A DNA stretch of 64,000 nucleotides from Alitta virens (taxonomy: Eukaryota > Annelida > Polychaeta > Phyllodocida > Nereididae). Made by a program: the position numbers and the translations under genes. Shown here piece by piece: positions 12,275 to 24,500 of the stretch. Numbering within the stretch: position 1 is the first letter of the stretch; each line of letters begins with the position of its first letter. Where the stretch lies: assembly GCA_932294295.1 (NCBI GenBank), contig OW028584.1, positions 20,801,638 to 20,865,637 on the forward strand, written 5' to 3'. A model generated the notes under the pieces. It searched no databases, was not told the DNA's origin, and saw only the letters and a list, made by a program, of their open reading frames with translations.

Positions 12275-13999
12275 TCACACATTGAGTTGAGACCATTTAA
12301 ATCTATAGTAATTCTGAACAAAAGTTTTAATTTTATCCTTATTCTTAATATTCTCAGGTAAGTTTAACCATAAATGGGGTGCCCTAGCCAAGAAACATCT
12401 ATTATAGATTTGAGCGGTATGGTGAGGTACTTGAAGCCTATTTCTATTTCTTGTGGCATAATTATGATCTGGAATTTCAAAAAGATTGACAATACGTAGT
12501 GGAAGTAAATTGTTTACATATCTGAAGGAGATCTTTAACAGTGACAATTCAATAAGACTTTCTATCATTGGTATATTTCCTTTTTTATAATATGGTTCAA
12601 GTCTTGTTCTTAAATTTACATTATACATTGCTCTGAGGGCTTTATTTTGCTGGACCTTCAATTTTCTTAAGTTACTTGCGCTTATCATTGGCCCCCAGGC
12701 ACTTAGCCCATAAATTAAATGACTCTGTATGTGTGCAAAGTATAGTAATTTTTTACAGTTGAAAGGTAATATATTCCTAGCCATGTTCAAACTATATAAT
12801 CCTGAGGATAATTTTGTCAACAAATGTTTAATATGTATGGACCAGTTTAAATGCTCATCAATGTATACCCCAAGGAACTTCGTGTTATCAACCTTTTTAA
12901 TCTGTTTCCCATCAATGCATATAGTTCCATTAAAATTAGGTTCTTTGTTTTTAGCTTTGAACAATATGTAATTTGATTTATCTATATTAAGTGATAAGGA
13001 ATTATTTTTAAACCAATGCGCTAAATTGCTAAGATCACTATTCATTTTCCTGTATAAAAATTTGAGGTTTTTACCTGTTACAAAAATGGTGGTATCATTA
13101 GCAAACATGACACTATTGGTAAATTTCAAACATCGAGGCATGTCATTTGCTAGAATTGAATAAATCAATGGCCCCAGAACACTTCCCTGGGGAGCACCAT
13201 ACTTTAATGGATAACTATTTGACAAAGTGTTCCTGAATAGTACTTGAATATTCCTATCATTCAAGTAACTTTTTAACCATTTAAGTGCCATTCCCCTTAG
13301 CCCATAACTTTCTAACTTTTGAAAAAGGGTGTCATGCTTAATGCTGTCAAATGCTTTAGTCATATCTAAAAACACTCCAATAGTATACATTCCTTTATTA
13401 AACCCATCTATAATATTTCCAGTCAAGTCTAAAATGGCATCAACAGTGCTTCTTTTCTTCCGAAATCCATATTGTCCTTCGTACATAATGTGATGTTTAT
13501 TGAAGAATTTTATCAGGCGAGTGTTTACTACTTTTTCTAAGATTTTAGATATTACCGGAAGCAGAGAAATAGGTCTGTAATTATTAATCTCCAATTTACA
13601 TTTTCCTTTATAAAGAGGTTTAACTATTGCAAGTTTCATATTTTCAGGAAATTCCCCATTGGTTAAAGATTTATTGAAGATAATTCTCAATGCATCTATT
13701 ATAGCAGGATATATTGCCTTTAGTATGTTATTAGTAATATCATCATACCCTTTACTATTTTTTGATTTCAGATTCTTTATTAATCGTTCTATTTCTACAT
13801 TAGAGGTAGGAAAAAAGAAGCAATTGTGATTAATTCTATCTCTCATATTTAAAATTGGGTCTTGAATATTGCCTGATCTTTGTATCTTATCAGCCATTTT
13901 CACACCTATTTCACTGAAGTGTTTTGCAAATCCATTACTAATATTTTCAGGACTGGTCTCTTTTACTCCATTAATAATCATTTCCTCAGATACTTTCAT
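12275..13999 (-). pseudogene. LINE reverse transcriptase with altered catalytic motif
   Basis: A 574-codon frame covers the reverse-transcriptase domain in order: NNYRPISLLPVISKILEKV (fingers), YGFRKKRST, the first catalytic Asp in FLDMTKAFDSIKHD, GAPQGSVLGPL, then MFANDTT where FADD is expected. Replacement of the first Asp by Asn should abolish polymerisation. The C-terminal region (RKLKVQQNKALR) matches the usual LINE tail. The N-terminus (ENISNGFAKHFSEIG) is joined to the upstream linker out of frame, with apparent loss of the usual connecting segment. Confidence 0.85.
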
Positions 14000-14045
14000 T
14001 TCTATTCGTCTGGATAAGGTTACTGATATAGCTAAACTTGGCTTG

Positions 14046-14700
14046 TCACCTTAGCCTCTTATACATATTTCTATAGTTCTTGTACTGTACAAATTCTGGA
14101 TTATCATGAGCCAGATGTAGGACTTTTTTATACATTTTCAGACATTTAACTGATGAGGTACTCAGTCCTAAAGAAAACCAGGGATCTCTTCTTTTGTATC
14201 GATTATTTATAACTGTTTTTACAGGTGCAAATTGATCCATAGCAGCAAGAATTTCTCCATTTAATATTTCACTGGCTTCATTTACATTATAATCCTCAAG
14301 AAAAGTCCAATTCCTGTAAAGAAGAGTACCTTTAATGTTACGTAAAGCTGTATCATTTAGCTTTCTTGAAGTATAAGCTTGCCTATTATTGTTTATGTCA
14401 ATATTGTGTAATTTTGTTAGACAAAAGAAATGATCCGATAGGTCAGTAGGAATAACACACGCATCAATGTTAGTGTAAAGTTCAGCATCGACATATATGT
14501 TATCTATTAAAAGTTGCTGAGCTATGCGTTACTCTTGTTGGTCTAAAAATTGTGGGTATGAGGTTATTTGTTAAATTTAATTCATAGAATTTTCTTGTAT
14601 TACTATGTGTATTAATTTTCAAATAATCCAGATTTTGATCTGTCAAATTGTATAAAACACAGCAAACATAATATATCATAGTCCAAACTGCCTCTCTCAC
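14046..14700 (-). pseudogene. LINE endonuclease C-terminus and linker, frameshifted
   Basis: One frame gives RVTHSSATFNR then a stop near 14511. The next frame over continues LLIDNIYVDAELY, DLSDHFFC (the SDH motif of the exonuclease-endonuclease-phosphatase fold) and then YKNYRNMYKRLR with a TGA near 14047. The usual following sequence (QAKFSYISNLIQ) is still readable past that stop. These breaks confirm the copy is inactive. Confidence 0.75.
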
Positions 14701-15549
14701 ATATCACAGCAATGTTGGTCTAACTAGGCCATGTAGAGTATAACTGTATGGAATTTTGTTAGGGTAAGTGCCTTAGAGTTCTTGAAATGAAAGTGGTAAG
14801 CCCAGCCGCCCTCCCGCCTGTCTGACAGACATTGATGATAACAATAATCCTCTTTGATCACTGAGGGTTAAAAAGTCAGCAAATTGAACAACTTACATAA
14901 CATTACATTTGCAATAAGCAATGAAAACATGCTCCTGGCAGTAGTACTAGGTCTGTATCTTAGTCAGCTTATATATATAAGATACCAATAGTGTACAACG
15001 TACTTTCCAAGGCTTAATCCAAGGGTTGTTCAATAATTGCATAATGTCAATAACATCACCATGTTATAATCGTAAAGAAATACTTGATATAGATGCAAAT
15101 TTCATCTGGTATCTTTGACATAAAGTGCTGCCATATATAGTAAACTAACAATACAAAAAACTAATTAGAATTGTAGAACCTCTGCCAGGGCCATATTAGT
15201 GGCACATAAATTAAATGGTTGGATCTTTTATAGGCTCAATAATAAGTAAATTATAGGAATAAAAAATTATTAAAGTTCTAGGCCTTACTACGTTTGGTCT
15301 CCAGAGGTAGGTAGTCCTGTATTAACTATCATAACAACTGTTATCATCACACAGACCCTCTACTATATTTTTCAAATTTATGTGCGTACCCCTGCCCCTC
15401 CCAATTCTGTGCTAACTAAGCCCCAGGCTGAGGCTGCACTATGAGCATGTGGTACACAGCACAGCCCTACTTTTAAGTGTTACTTTTTTCCCTGTTTGCC
15501 AAAAAAAGAAGTCTGGAAACACTGGAGAATCATATGCTATTGCAACAAC
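14701..15549. other. region upstream of the PM20D2-like gene
   Basis: No exon or clear repeat. It should contain the promoter of the gene starting at 15550, but I see no convincing TATA box close to the start codon. Confidence 0.35.
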
Positions 15550-18500
15550 ATGTCTGACCCAACAGATCTTAAGATTAAGGCTTGTGCTGCAATAGATTCA
15601 CTATCAGGTAAAATAACTTCTTTTTCCACTTTATAATTTATTCACTAGCATAATACAATATTGTCTAAGATTCAACTGTGAAACAGAACAGTTCCACTAC
15701 GTTATAGACCTTACTATTTTCTTTCTACACTGTCAGTTTGGCACATCAGATCCTTATGTACAACACATTCTATGTATTCCTGGATATTTTATATATTGCT
15801 GGTAAACAAATATGATATCCATGAGCTGTTCATTTCCCATGATATTTTGCGATAAATATCTATACATGCCACTATCCTCTGAATTCAGTATAATTATTGC
15901 AGTGGAAATTTAACTACACCTATAATTAAATATTATGTTATATTATATGGCTAGCAGAAATCCTAGCTTCTGATTGGCTGAGAACTGTGCAATATTTTCA
16001 TATATTGCACAGCTATATTGCACAGCTATATTGCACAGCTATATTGCACAGCTACATAGCACAGCTATATTGCACAGTACATTTCAGGTGGCAAAATAGG
16101 TCTTTTCTAAGTAAATACAAATCATTATACCGTTTTACTTAAGTGAATAAAGCGAAAATATACTGTACCAATATCAAATTTTCATTTACCACATTTTGCG
16201 TAACATGCAATTGGGATTGTAGATGTAAAAGGAAACAACTACTTTCATTGTTCAGTTTCTCAAAATAGAAAAAAAAGAGAAAATTTAATATTGTTGTGGG
16301 CTGCCATCATATATAAATGTAAATAATGATTAAAAGAGTAAGAAAAAAAATGAATGAATAAGAAAAGATTGAGTAAAATAGGGCCAGGATTACTCTGCCA
16401 TGTTAAATAATCAAGGTTTTACAGGGCTATTCATACTGTTAACTGTGCTCAAAACAGCCCTTTTTTGTGTAAATTAAAAGGCCATATAATATAACAATTA
16501 CTGCACAGTGTCTCGTGCAATATCCGTTTCTATGGTACTTCGACAACTGATATTGCACTTGGCTTCACCTTGTGCAATATCAGTTGTCTCGGTTCCATAA
16601 AAACAGATATTGCACTCGCCACTGTGCAGTAATTGTAGAGTGTTAATGAGGGTATAAGTCATTGTTCATGCTCATCCAAGAGAAATGGCTAAAGAATATA
16701 GACACTTATAATAAGGATTGTATTCTTCTACTGAACATAACACCACTAAACAAGAATATTCTTTTTCAAAAAAAGAATAGATACCTGGTGTTGTGTGTAG
16801 AATGCCAGCAGCACTAGGCCTACCATGTAAACACTTTATTACATAGGGAAATCCTACTTGCGCTTTCATACAGTTTTTGGAGTACAGCTATAAACACCAT
16901 TAGAACCGTGATAAAAAAGCGCAACTTACAAACAAAATGTGAAGATCTGACCAGTAGAAACTGAGAAAAATTCGATTATAATACAAATTCGCAACATCCC
17001 TCTCTCTGCCTACGCTGCCTCAAGTATAGAACTATCATACCATTAGGCCATGAGCCAGGGGGGTCGGTTGGTACCATCTGGGGAGAGGGGGGCAAAGCCT
17101 CAGTATTATTTTTTGAAAACCAATGTCCCAGGTCTCCAAAAATTTGTGATAGCAATGCCTAGCTCTTTGCCTTCCGTATGATATCAAGGTTTGAATATTA
17201 CCTATCGTGACACCTTTTCAAAACATGAAAAAAAAATCAACCTTTTGAGGTTTGTTTTCCCTAACATGACCAATATTACATTAAATCAGACTTATAATAC
17301 ACCAAATAAAGCTAAGAATATATGCTTTACAGTGATATAAATTATATTGCCATTGGTGTAGCATAAAGCATACAATAATGATGAACAAAATGGCTTTTGT
17401 AAGTTTAAGTAGATATTGTGAGTTTTGGTAATTTATTTTGAACAATACAGATACAAGAGAGTGAGAAATATAAATGTGGTATTTTGTAATACTAATGTCA
17501 GTGGTTTAGAGGATTTTCAAAATTGTTTACTTCTTTTGCTTGAATAAACCAGGCAAACAAGTGCTTGATAATTGTATGTGAACCCACACCAAGGAATGCT
17601 GCACTGTGACATCAGTGCAAGTGTAATAACTTGACAAATATTAAACATAACCGGGCAAGTTCTGTATAGTGTAAACATATATCTAGGTATTAATGCTATG
17701 TGAAATAGTCTTTATTTATATGACTGAAGCTTGTACACTTGGCTCAGCAGCTTTGATAATTATACCCATGTTGAAAGACATGGATTTCATGCTGTTGTAT
17801 GTGGTTGTTGACCTAATACATAATAATGCATCTACATATGTATTTTCGCAGACTTCTCATGGCGCTTATAAAAAAAAATTTGACATTATCTATGCAATTA
17901 AAACTGACCACAAACAGCTGTATCACTGCTAGGATCAATCAAGAGTAGGTGCATAAAATGCGATCATAGAATAATGAATGAGCTTATTCATAAGCACTCA
18001 GGGTGAGATTAATTTTTTTTTATTTCTAACTAACAAACTTGTGTCAATCTTAGCCATGTCACTGATGAATTTTCAAGGAATTGACAGAGGTATATCATCT
18101 CAAGAATGAAAGATCCTAGTCTAGAATCCAGATATAATGATGAAGTGGAACTTGATAGAGTCTCATCCAAATAACAGCAAAACATATCTGGGCATCTTAT
18201 GCACTAATAACTCAGAAGTCATGTTTTTTGTGAATTAAATTTGGGTTAGACCGATTCATTAGTCCCTTGATCTTGTACATTTGGGTCAGCCTGTCTAATT
18301 TCATCAACAGTAGGATGCATTTTAAACAATGAATACTGGGCAGGCATTCTACAATGCATCTTGAAAACTCAGCAGCTCAGAAATCGTCAAGACCATCAGT
18401 GAGATTGTCTAATTCATAGTCCACATTGTCACAGGAGCTTGATATCAGTCTGGTGGTCTACACAAGCCCTTACATTTTAATCCATTTGTCATTGCAGAAT

Positions 18501-21500
18501 ATAACTTGTATACTTGCATGATAGGAGAGCATCTGGTGCTGATTGGCCATCCATCCATTGCACCACCAGTTGGTCTTGTCCGTTTTCAGTCTTGGTGTCT
18601 CTGGTCTAGTTTTCAGGCATTGTTGCCAGGTGGCAGCTTGATAATTGACTCCCTGTATAGGCTTTTCGAACATTTTTAACTGCTGGGTGGCAATTGGTGA
18701 TTCTCCACCTCACCCTTTTTTTGTGTATCAGAGGTAAAATCTGAGATCATGCATAACAACTGATAACTGCAGTTTCAGATGCAAAAACGTCAACGCTTCC
18801 AGCTTTCCCATCAATTCTGATGTCATATGCCATTGCTGACCAAGTTCCACAAAGGCTTCAAAGGCATCCTTGTTTGTGGTCAGTAGTTTCAATGCACTGA
18901 CTTTGCCATTAGCCAGCAAAGCACACTATTACACCCCATAAAATGTGAAAACTGACCAGGTTTTTACAAGATTAAACACCCAGAGTAGTTGCCACCTTCT
19001 TGATATCAATTAACTGGGCCAAGACTTCAGCAGGGTCTGACCACCAACAACCTATTTAACTGCTAAACTCAAGACAAAGACATGTCTCCTGAAGAAATAC
19101 ATGCACTGCCTGAAGAAGGAGGCACTCATAGCCCTGTTCATGTGTTCAGTAGATAATCAGGAAGCATTGATCACCCACAGTGGCTTACAACATCTTGCCT
19201 CCAAGCGTGCTCTGGTAATAGTTCTGTTTCCAAATTCTGATGAGGAACTCAATAAGATTGGTTTTGTCAGCACTTTGACTAATGAATGACCTCCACTGTT
19301 GAACAAGGCTCAGAGTCCTTTGTGGAAGTACCAATTTTTTTGTCCACAACAATGTCAGTTCTTTTACTGGAGCTTCCCCTTTTGTAGAGCTATTATTAAA
19401 ATGGTTTATGCTCATATCATCAACAATGGTCACTGAATTGAGGGTAAAATAAATGTTGCTTTTCTAGTTTGCCCCACTAAACCCTCAGGTGTAGCTAATG
19501 CCCAGGGTAATAGTCAGCAAGGATATGACGGTACTTCTGCCATGTGAAGATTCTGACTCCACGCCCAATGATTCCTCCAAATATTTAGTGGCCTGCTTTC
19601 CAAATAACTGCTCTTCCATTTTGCATCTTCACTTGTTTTCTTTGAGAGAAATTTATTAATGTTTTAAGCTTGTTCAACTTAACACTGTCACAGAAGTCAG
19701 TAACAGGTGAAGCAGCATCTAGCTTCTCTTCCTTGAATATCCTGAATCAGCACAGCATGTGCCTTCCTCATTCTCTTGAACAAAATTACAGAGCTGCTCT
19801 TAGCAAACACTCCTTTGTTCAGGTGTCCAGATTGGAGGATAAACCCAGTTGTACCACTAAACGTTCAGGTGTCTCTGTTGACTAATCTCAAGTGCTTGAT
19901 CTATTATTGGAAGACATCCAAATGGATTATTGGCACACATCTGAACAGAACACTAGCCTTTCTTAAATGCATCATGCATATCAAGATGAGTTCCTTGAAG
20001 AGCAGACATCTAGACATTATAAACTAGCATAATTTGCACTGTCATATGCAATGGCAATAGAATCAGTGCTCTAATGGCATGGAAAACAGATCCAATCTCC
20101 TTCATGGGATGCACGGAGAAGACCCAGAAAATAATTTTCTTTACTATAGTGCTGTATAACATCAAAAACTTTGACATGCCCCATTGGAGTTCTTTTAAAA
20201 AAATTAGTAAATACTGCCCAAGTAAGCCTCAGTTTGTGGAAATCTGTAGCATTTGGTTTAAGATTGTGTATTAAATTATTTCCAAAATAATCTCATTAAT
20301 GTGCTCTTACAGTTCTGTTATACATTGTAGCTGCACTGCACCCCAAATGACACCATCAGTAATGATTCTTGACTCCATGCACAGATATGGAGTCCAGCAG
20401 CCTTCACCCACATACCCTTAACAGGACATTCAGGTTAGCATTAAGCATACAGTGCTCTTAACAAGCCCTGTTTACTATTAATAAGTCAATGGTCTTCTTT
20501 GTGACATTTTTTGCCAACACTCATATTGTCATAATGAAATCAGTTGGTGCCTAAAATCATAATGTCATGCATATATTATACTGTTCAAATGTCAGGAAAA
20601 TGAGATGATAAGCTTCAAATATCAGTTATGATATTTCTTATTATGATATTGCCAAATATGAATTTGCTCGTCTATCAGCTTGAACAGTATGAATGTGTCC
20701 GATAATTACACATTGTAAGTTTATACCTGATTCAAAAGAAATGATTGTATATCAGATACCAATTGAAAGCACAAATTCTTAGCTTCAATTTTATGTATTA
20801 TAAGCCACCGTTTCCTTCAAATGTGTTATAACACAAGAAACAGCAGTTAAGTCAATTTCTTAGTGGCGTCCAAGAGCGTCAAAGTGGGAAAATATATTCA
20901 TTGATATCACAGGAAAGGCAAAGAGCTAGGCAATGCTATCATACATTTTTTGCCACCTAGGACATTGGTCTTTGAAAAAATCATACTGGGGTTTGGCCCC
21001 CCCCCCCCCAGATGAACAATCGTCCATAATCTTGATTATATTATTATCTAGACAGTCAAACTTTGAGGTCCTGGCTCACGGCCTATATGTTCTATGACAG
21101 ATTTAAGCGAACGAACGCTCTGAGTTTTGAGAATAAAGGCCTAGGCCCAGGTATAAGAAATATATATTACTTGTTTACAATTCTAAAAAAAATTTCATCA
21201 GAAGGACAGATTAACCATGAAATATTATTTTTATCATTTAATTACAGATGAACTTTTCGACATCAGCAACATTATTTGGAACAACCCTGAGCTGTATTTT
21301 GAAGAGTACAAGGCTCACGAAGCCCTCACGAACTTCTTAGAAAAACAAGGCTTCCAAGTAGAACGCCAATACAAGGGCATATCTACAGCATTTAAGGCAT
21401 CAATAGGTCAGGGTGGTCCTCATGTAGCTGCACTGTGTGAGTATGATGCCCTTGAGAATCTGGGGCATGCATGCGGACACAATCTCATAGCGGAAGTAGG

Positions 21501-24500
21501 TGTCGCCACTGGTATTGGTATCAAAGCTGCTATAGAGGGCACCAGCAGTAATATTGGGACGGTAAATAATTTTCCTTTGGTATTCTACTGGTGTGTATAT
21601 ACGGGGGTAGGGCATTTCCCTCGTACATTTCTTTACTGCAAGAAGCCACTCACTGTAAAACTAGTGAACATGTTGTAATGGTGTTGGGAAACCTTTTCAA
21701 CAATCTATATGGCATCCCACCATGTCTTGCATCAGTTCGTAGAAAGACCAGTGCTATGCACCAGACAAGCGCCATCTTTTGGTTAGAAATTGCATCACAG
21801 CTGGAAGTAAATATGTATACATCTTGTCTGAAATGTTACCATAGTCGTTTATGGTCTTAGCTGTTGAACTGTTTCCTTTTGTTTAAAGGTTTCAGTTATT
21901 GGTACACCAGCAGAAGAGGATGGTGGAGGCAAAATTGAGCTGATTAATTTGGGGGCTTTCCAAGATGTGGACTTCAGTGTTATGGCTCATCCATTTGCAA
22001 TAACTGCAGTAGACTCCCGGCTTTTATTGGCCTCTCAAGAGTTAGTTAACCATATTTTTCTCGATTACAACATTTGTGTAAAAGTTTTAAGGACAATATC
22101 AAATTCAGGCTAGTTTTAGGCTAAGGGGATATCTTTCTTATAAAATCTATAAAAAGATGGTGGTGGTCGATTATATTATAGTCTCAATTGACAATCGTCC
22201 AAAATCTCAATTATATTATAGTCTCAATTGACAATCGTCCATAATCTTGATTATATTATTATCTCGATTGACAATCGTCCATAATCTTGATTATATTATT
22301 ATCTTCATTGACAATCGTCCATAATCTTGATTATATTATTATCTCGATTGACAATCGTCCATAATCTTGATTATATTATTATCTCGATGGACAATCGACC
22401 TAAATCTCAATTATATTATAATCTCGATTGACAATCGTCTTAAATCTCAATTATATTATAATCTCGATTGACAATCGTCTTAAATCTCAAGTATATTATA
22501 ATCTCGATTGACAATCGTCCATAATCTTGATTATATTATAATCTCGATTGACAATCGTCCTAAATCTCAATTATATTATAATCTCGATTGACAATCGTCC
22601 ATAATCTTGATTATATTATTATCTCAATTGACAATCGTCTTAAATCTCAATTATATTATAATCTCGATTAACAATCGTCTTAAATCTCAAGTATATTATA
22701 ATCTCGATTGACAATCGTCCATAATCTTGATTATATTATAATCTCGATTGACAATCGTCCTAAATCTCAATTTTATTATAATCTCGATTGACAATTGTCC
22801 ATAATCTTGATTATATTATTATCTCGATTGACAATCGTCCATAATCTTGATTATATTATTATCTCGATGGACAATCGACCTAAATCTCAATTATTATAAT
22901 CTCGATTGACAATCGTCTTAAATCTCAAGTATATTATAATCTCGATTGACAATCGTCCATAATCTCAATTATATTATAATCTCGATTGACAATCGTCCTA
23001 AATCTCAAGTATATTATAATCTCGATTGACAATCGTCCATAATCTTGATTATATTATAATCTTGATTGACAATCGTCCTAAATCTCAATTTTATTATAAT
23101 CTCGATTGACAATTGTCCATAATCTTGATTATATTATTATCTCGATTGACAATCGTCCATAATCTTGATTATATTATTATCTCGATGGACAATCGACCTA
23201 AATCTCAATTATTATAATCTCGATTGACAATCGTCTTAAATCTCAAGTATATTATAATCTCGATTGACAATCGTCCATAATCTTGATTATATTATTATCT
23301 CGATTGACAATCGTCCTAAATCTCAATTATATTATAATCTCGATTGACAATCGTCCATAATCTTGATTATATTATTATCTCGATTGACAATCGTCCTAAA
23401 TCTCAATTATATTATAATCTCGATTGACAATCGTCCATAATCTTGATTATATTATTATCTCAATTGACAATCGTCCTAAATCTCAATTATATTATAATCT
23501 AGATTGACAATCGTCTTAAATCTCAAGTATATTATAATCTCGATTGACAATTGTCCATAATCTTGATTATATTATTATCTCAATTGACAATCGTCCATAA
23601 TCTCAATTATATTATAATCTCGATTGACAATCGTCTTAAATCTCAATTACATTATAATCTCGATTGACAATCGTCCATAATCTTGATTATATTATAATCT
23701 CGATTGACAATCGTCCTAAATCTCAATTATATTATAATCTCGATTGACAATCGTCCATAATCTTGATTATATTATTATCTCGATTGACAATCGTCCATAA
23801 TCTTGATTATATTATTATCTCGATGGACAATCGACCTAAATCTCAATTATTATAATCTCGATTGACAATCGTCTTAAATCTCAAGTATCTTATAATCTCG
23901 ATTGACAATCGTCCATAATCTTGATTATATTATAATCTCGATTGACAATCGTCCTAAATCTCAATTATATTATAATCTCGATTGACAATCGTCCATAATC
24001 TTGATTATATTATTATCTCGATTGACAATCGTCCATAATCTTGATTATATTATTATCTCGATTCACAATCGCCAATAATCTTGATTATATTATTATCTCG
24101 ATGGACAATCGGCCTAAATCTCAATTATATTTTATCTCAATTGACAATCGTCCATAATCTCAATTATATTATAATCTCGATTGACAATCGTCCTAAATCT
24201 CAATTATATTATAATCTCGATTGACAATCGTCTTAAATCTCAATTATATTATAATCTTGATTGACAATCGTCTTAAATCTCAAGTATATTATAATCTCGA
24301 TTGACAATCGTCCATAATCTTGATTATATTATTATCTCGATTGACAATCGTCCTAAATCTCAATTATATTATAATCTCGATGGACAATCGTCTTAAATCT
24401 CAATTATATTATAATCTTGATTGACAATCGTCTTAAATCTCAAGTATATTATAATCTCGATTGACAATCGTCCATAATCTTGATTATATTATTATCTCGA

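Larger units (their letters stand above)
11808..14700 (-). mobile_element. 5'-truncated non-LTR retrotransposon (CR1/Jockey-like LINE)
   Basis: From right to left it shows the C-terminal part of an endonuclease domain, a linker, a complete reverse-transcriptase domain and a 3' UTR. The 3' UTR ends in AATAAATATTTCAAATTCAA, a short-repeat tail typical of these elements, at about 11808. The 5' part of the endonuclease is absent. Several breaks in frame and one catalytic change show it is dead. Confidence 0.85.
17035..21095. mobile_element. inverted-repeat pair around a decayed transposon-associated gene
   Basis: 17035-17205 and 20890-21095 are inverted copies. The shared blocks in order are GGCC(A/G)TGAGCCAGG, ACCAATGTCC(C/T)AGGT, GATAGCA(A/T)TGCCTAGCTC and TTTGCCTT. 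The right copy also contains a poly-C run and a single 40-bp satellite unit that the left copy lacks. A decayed minus-strand gene lies between. The pair could be terminal repeats of one old DNA element or two independent insertions of a dispersed repeat. Confidence 0.5.
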
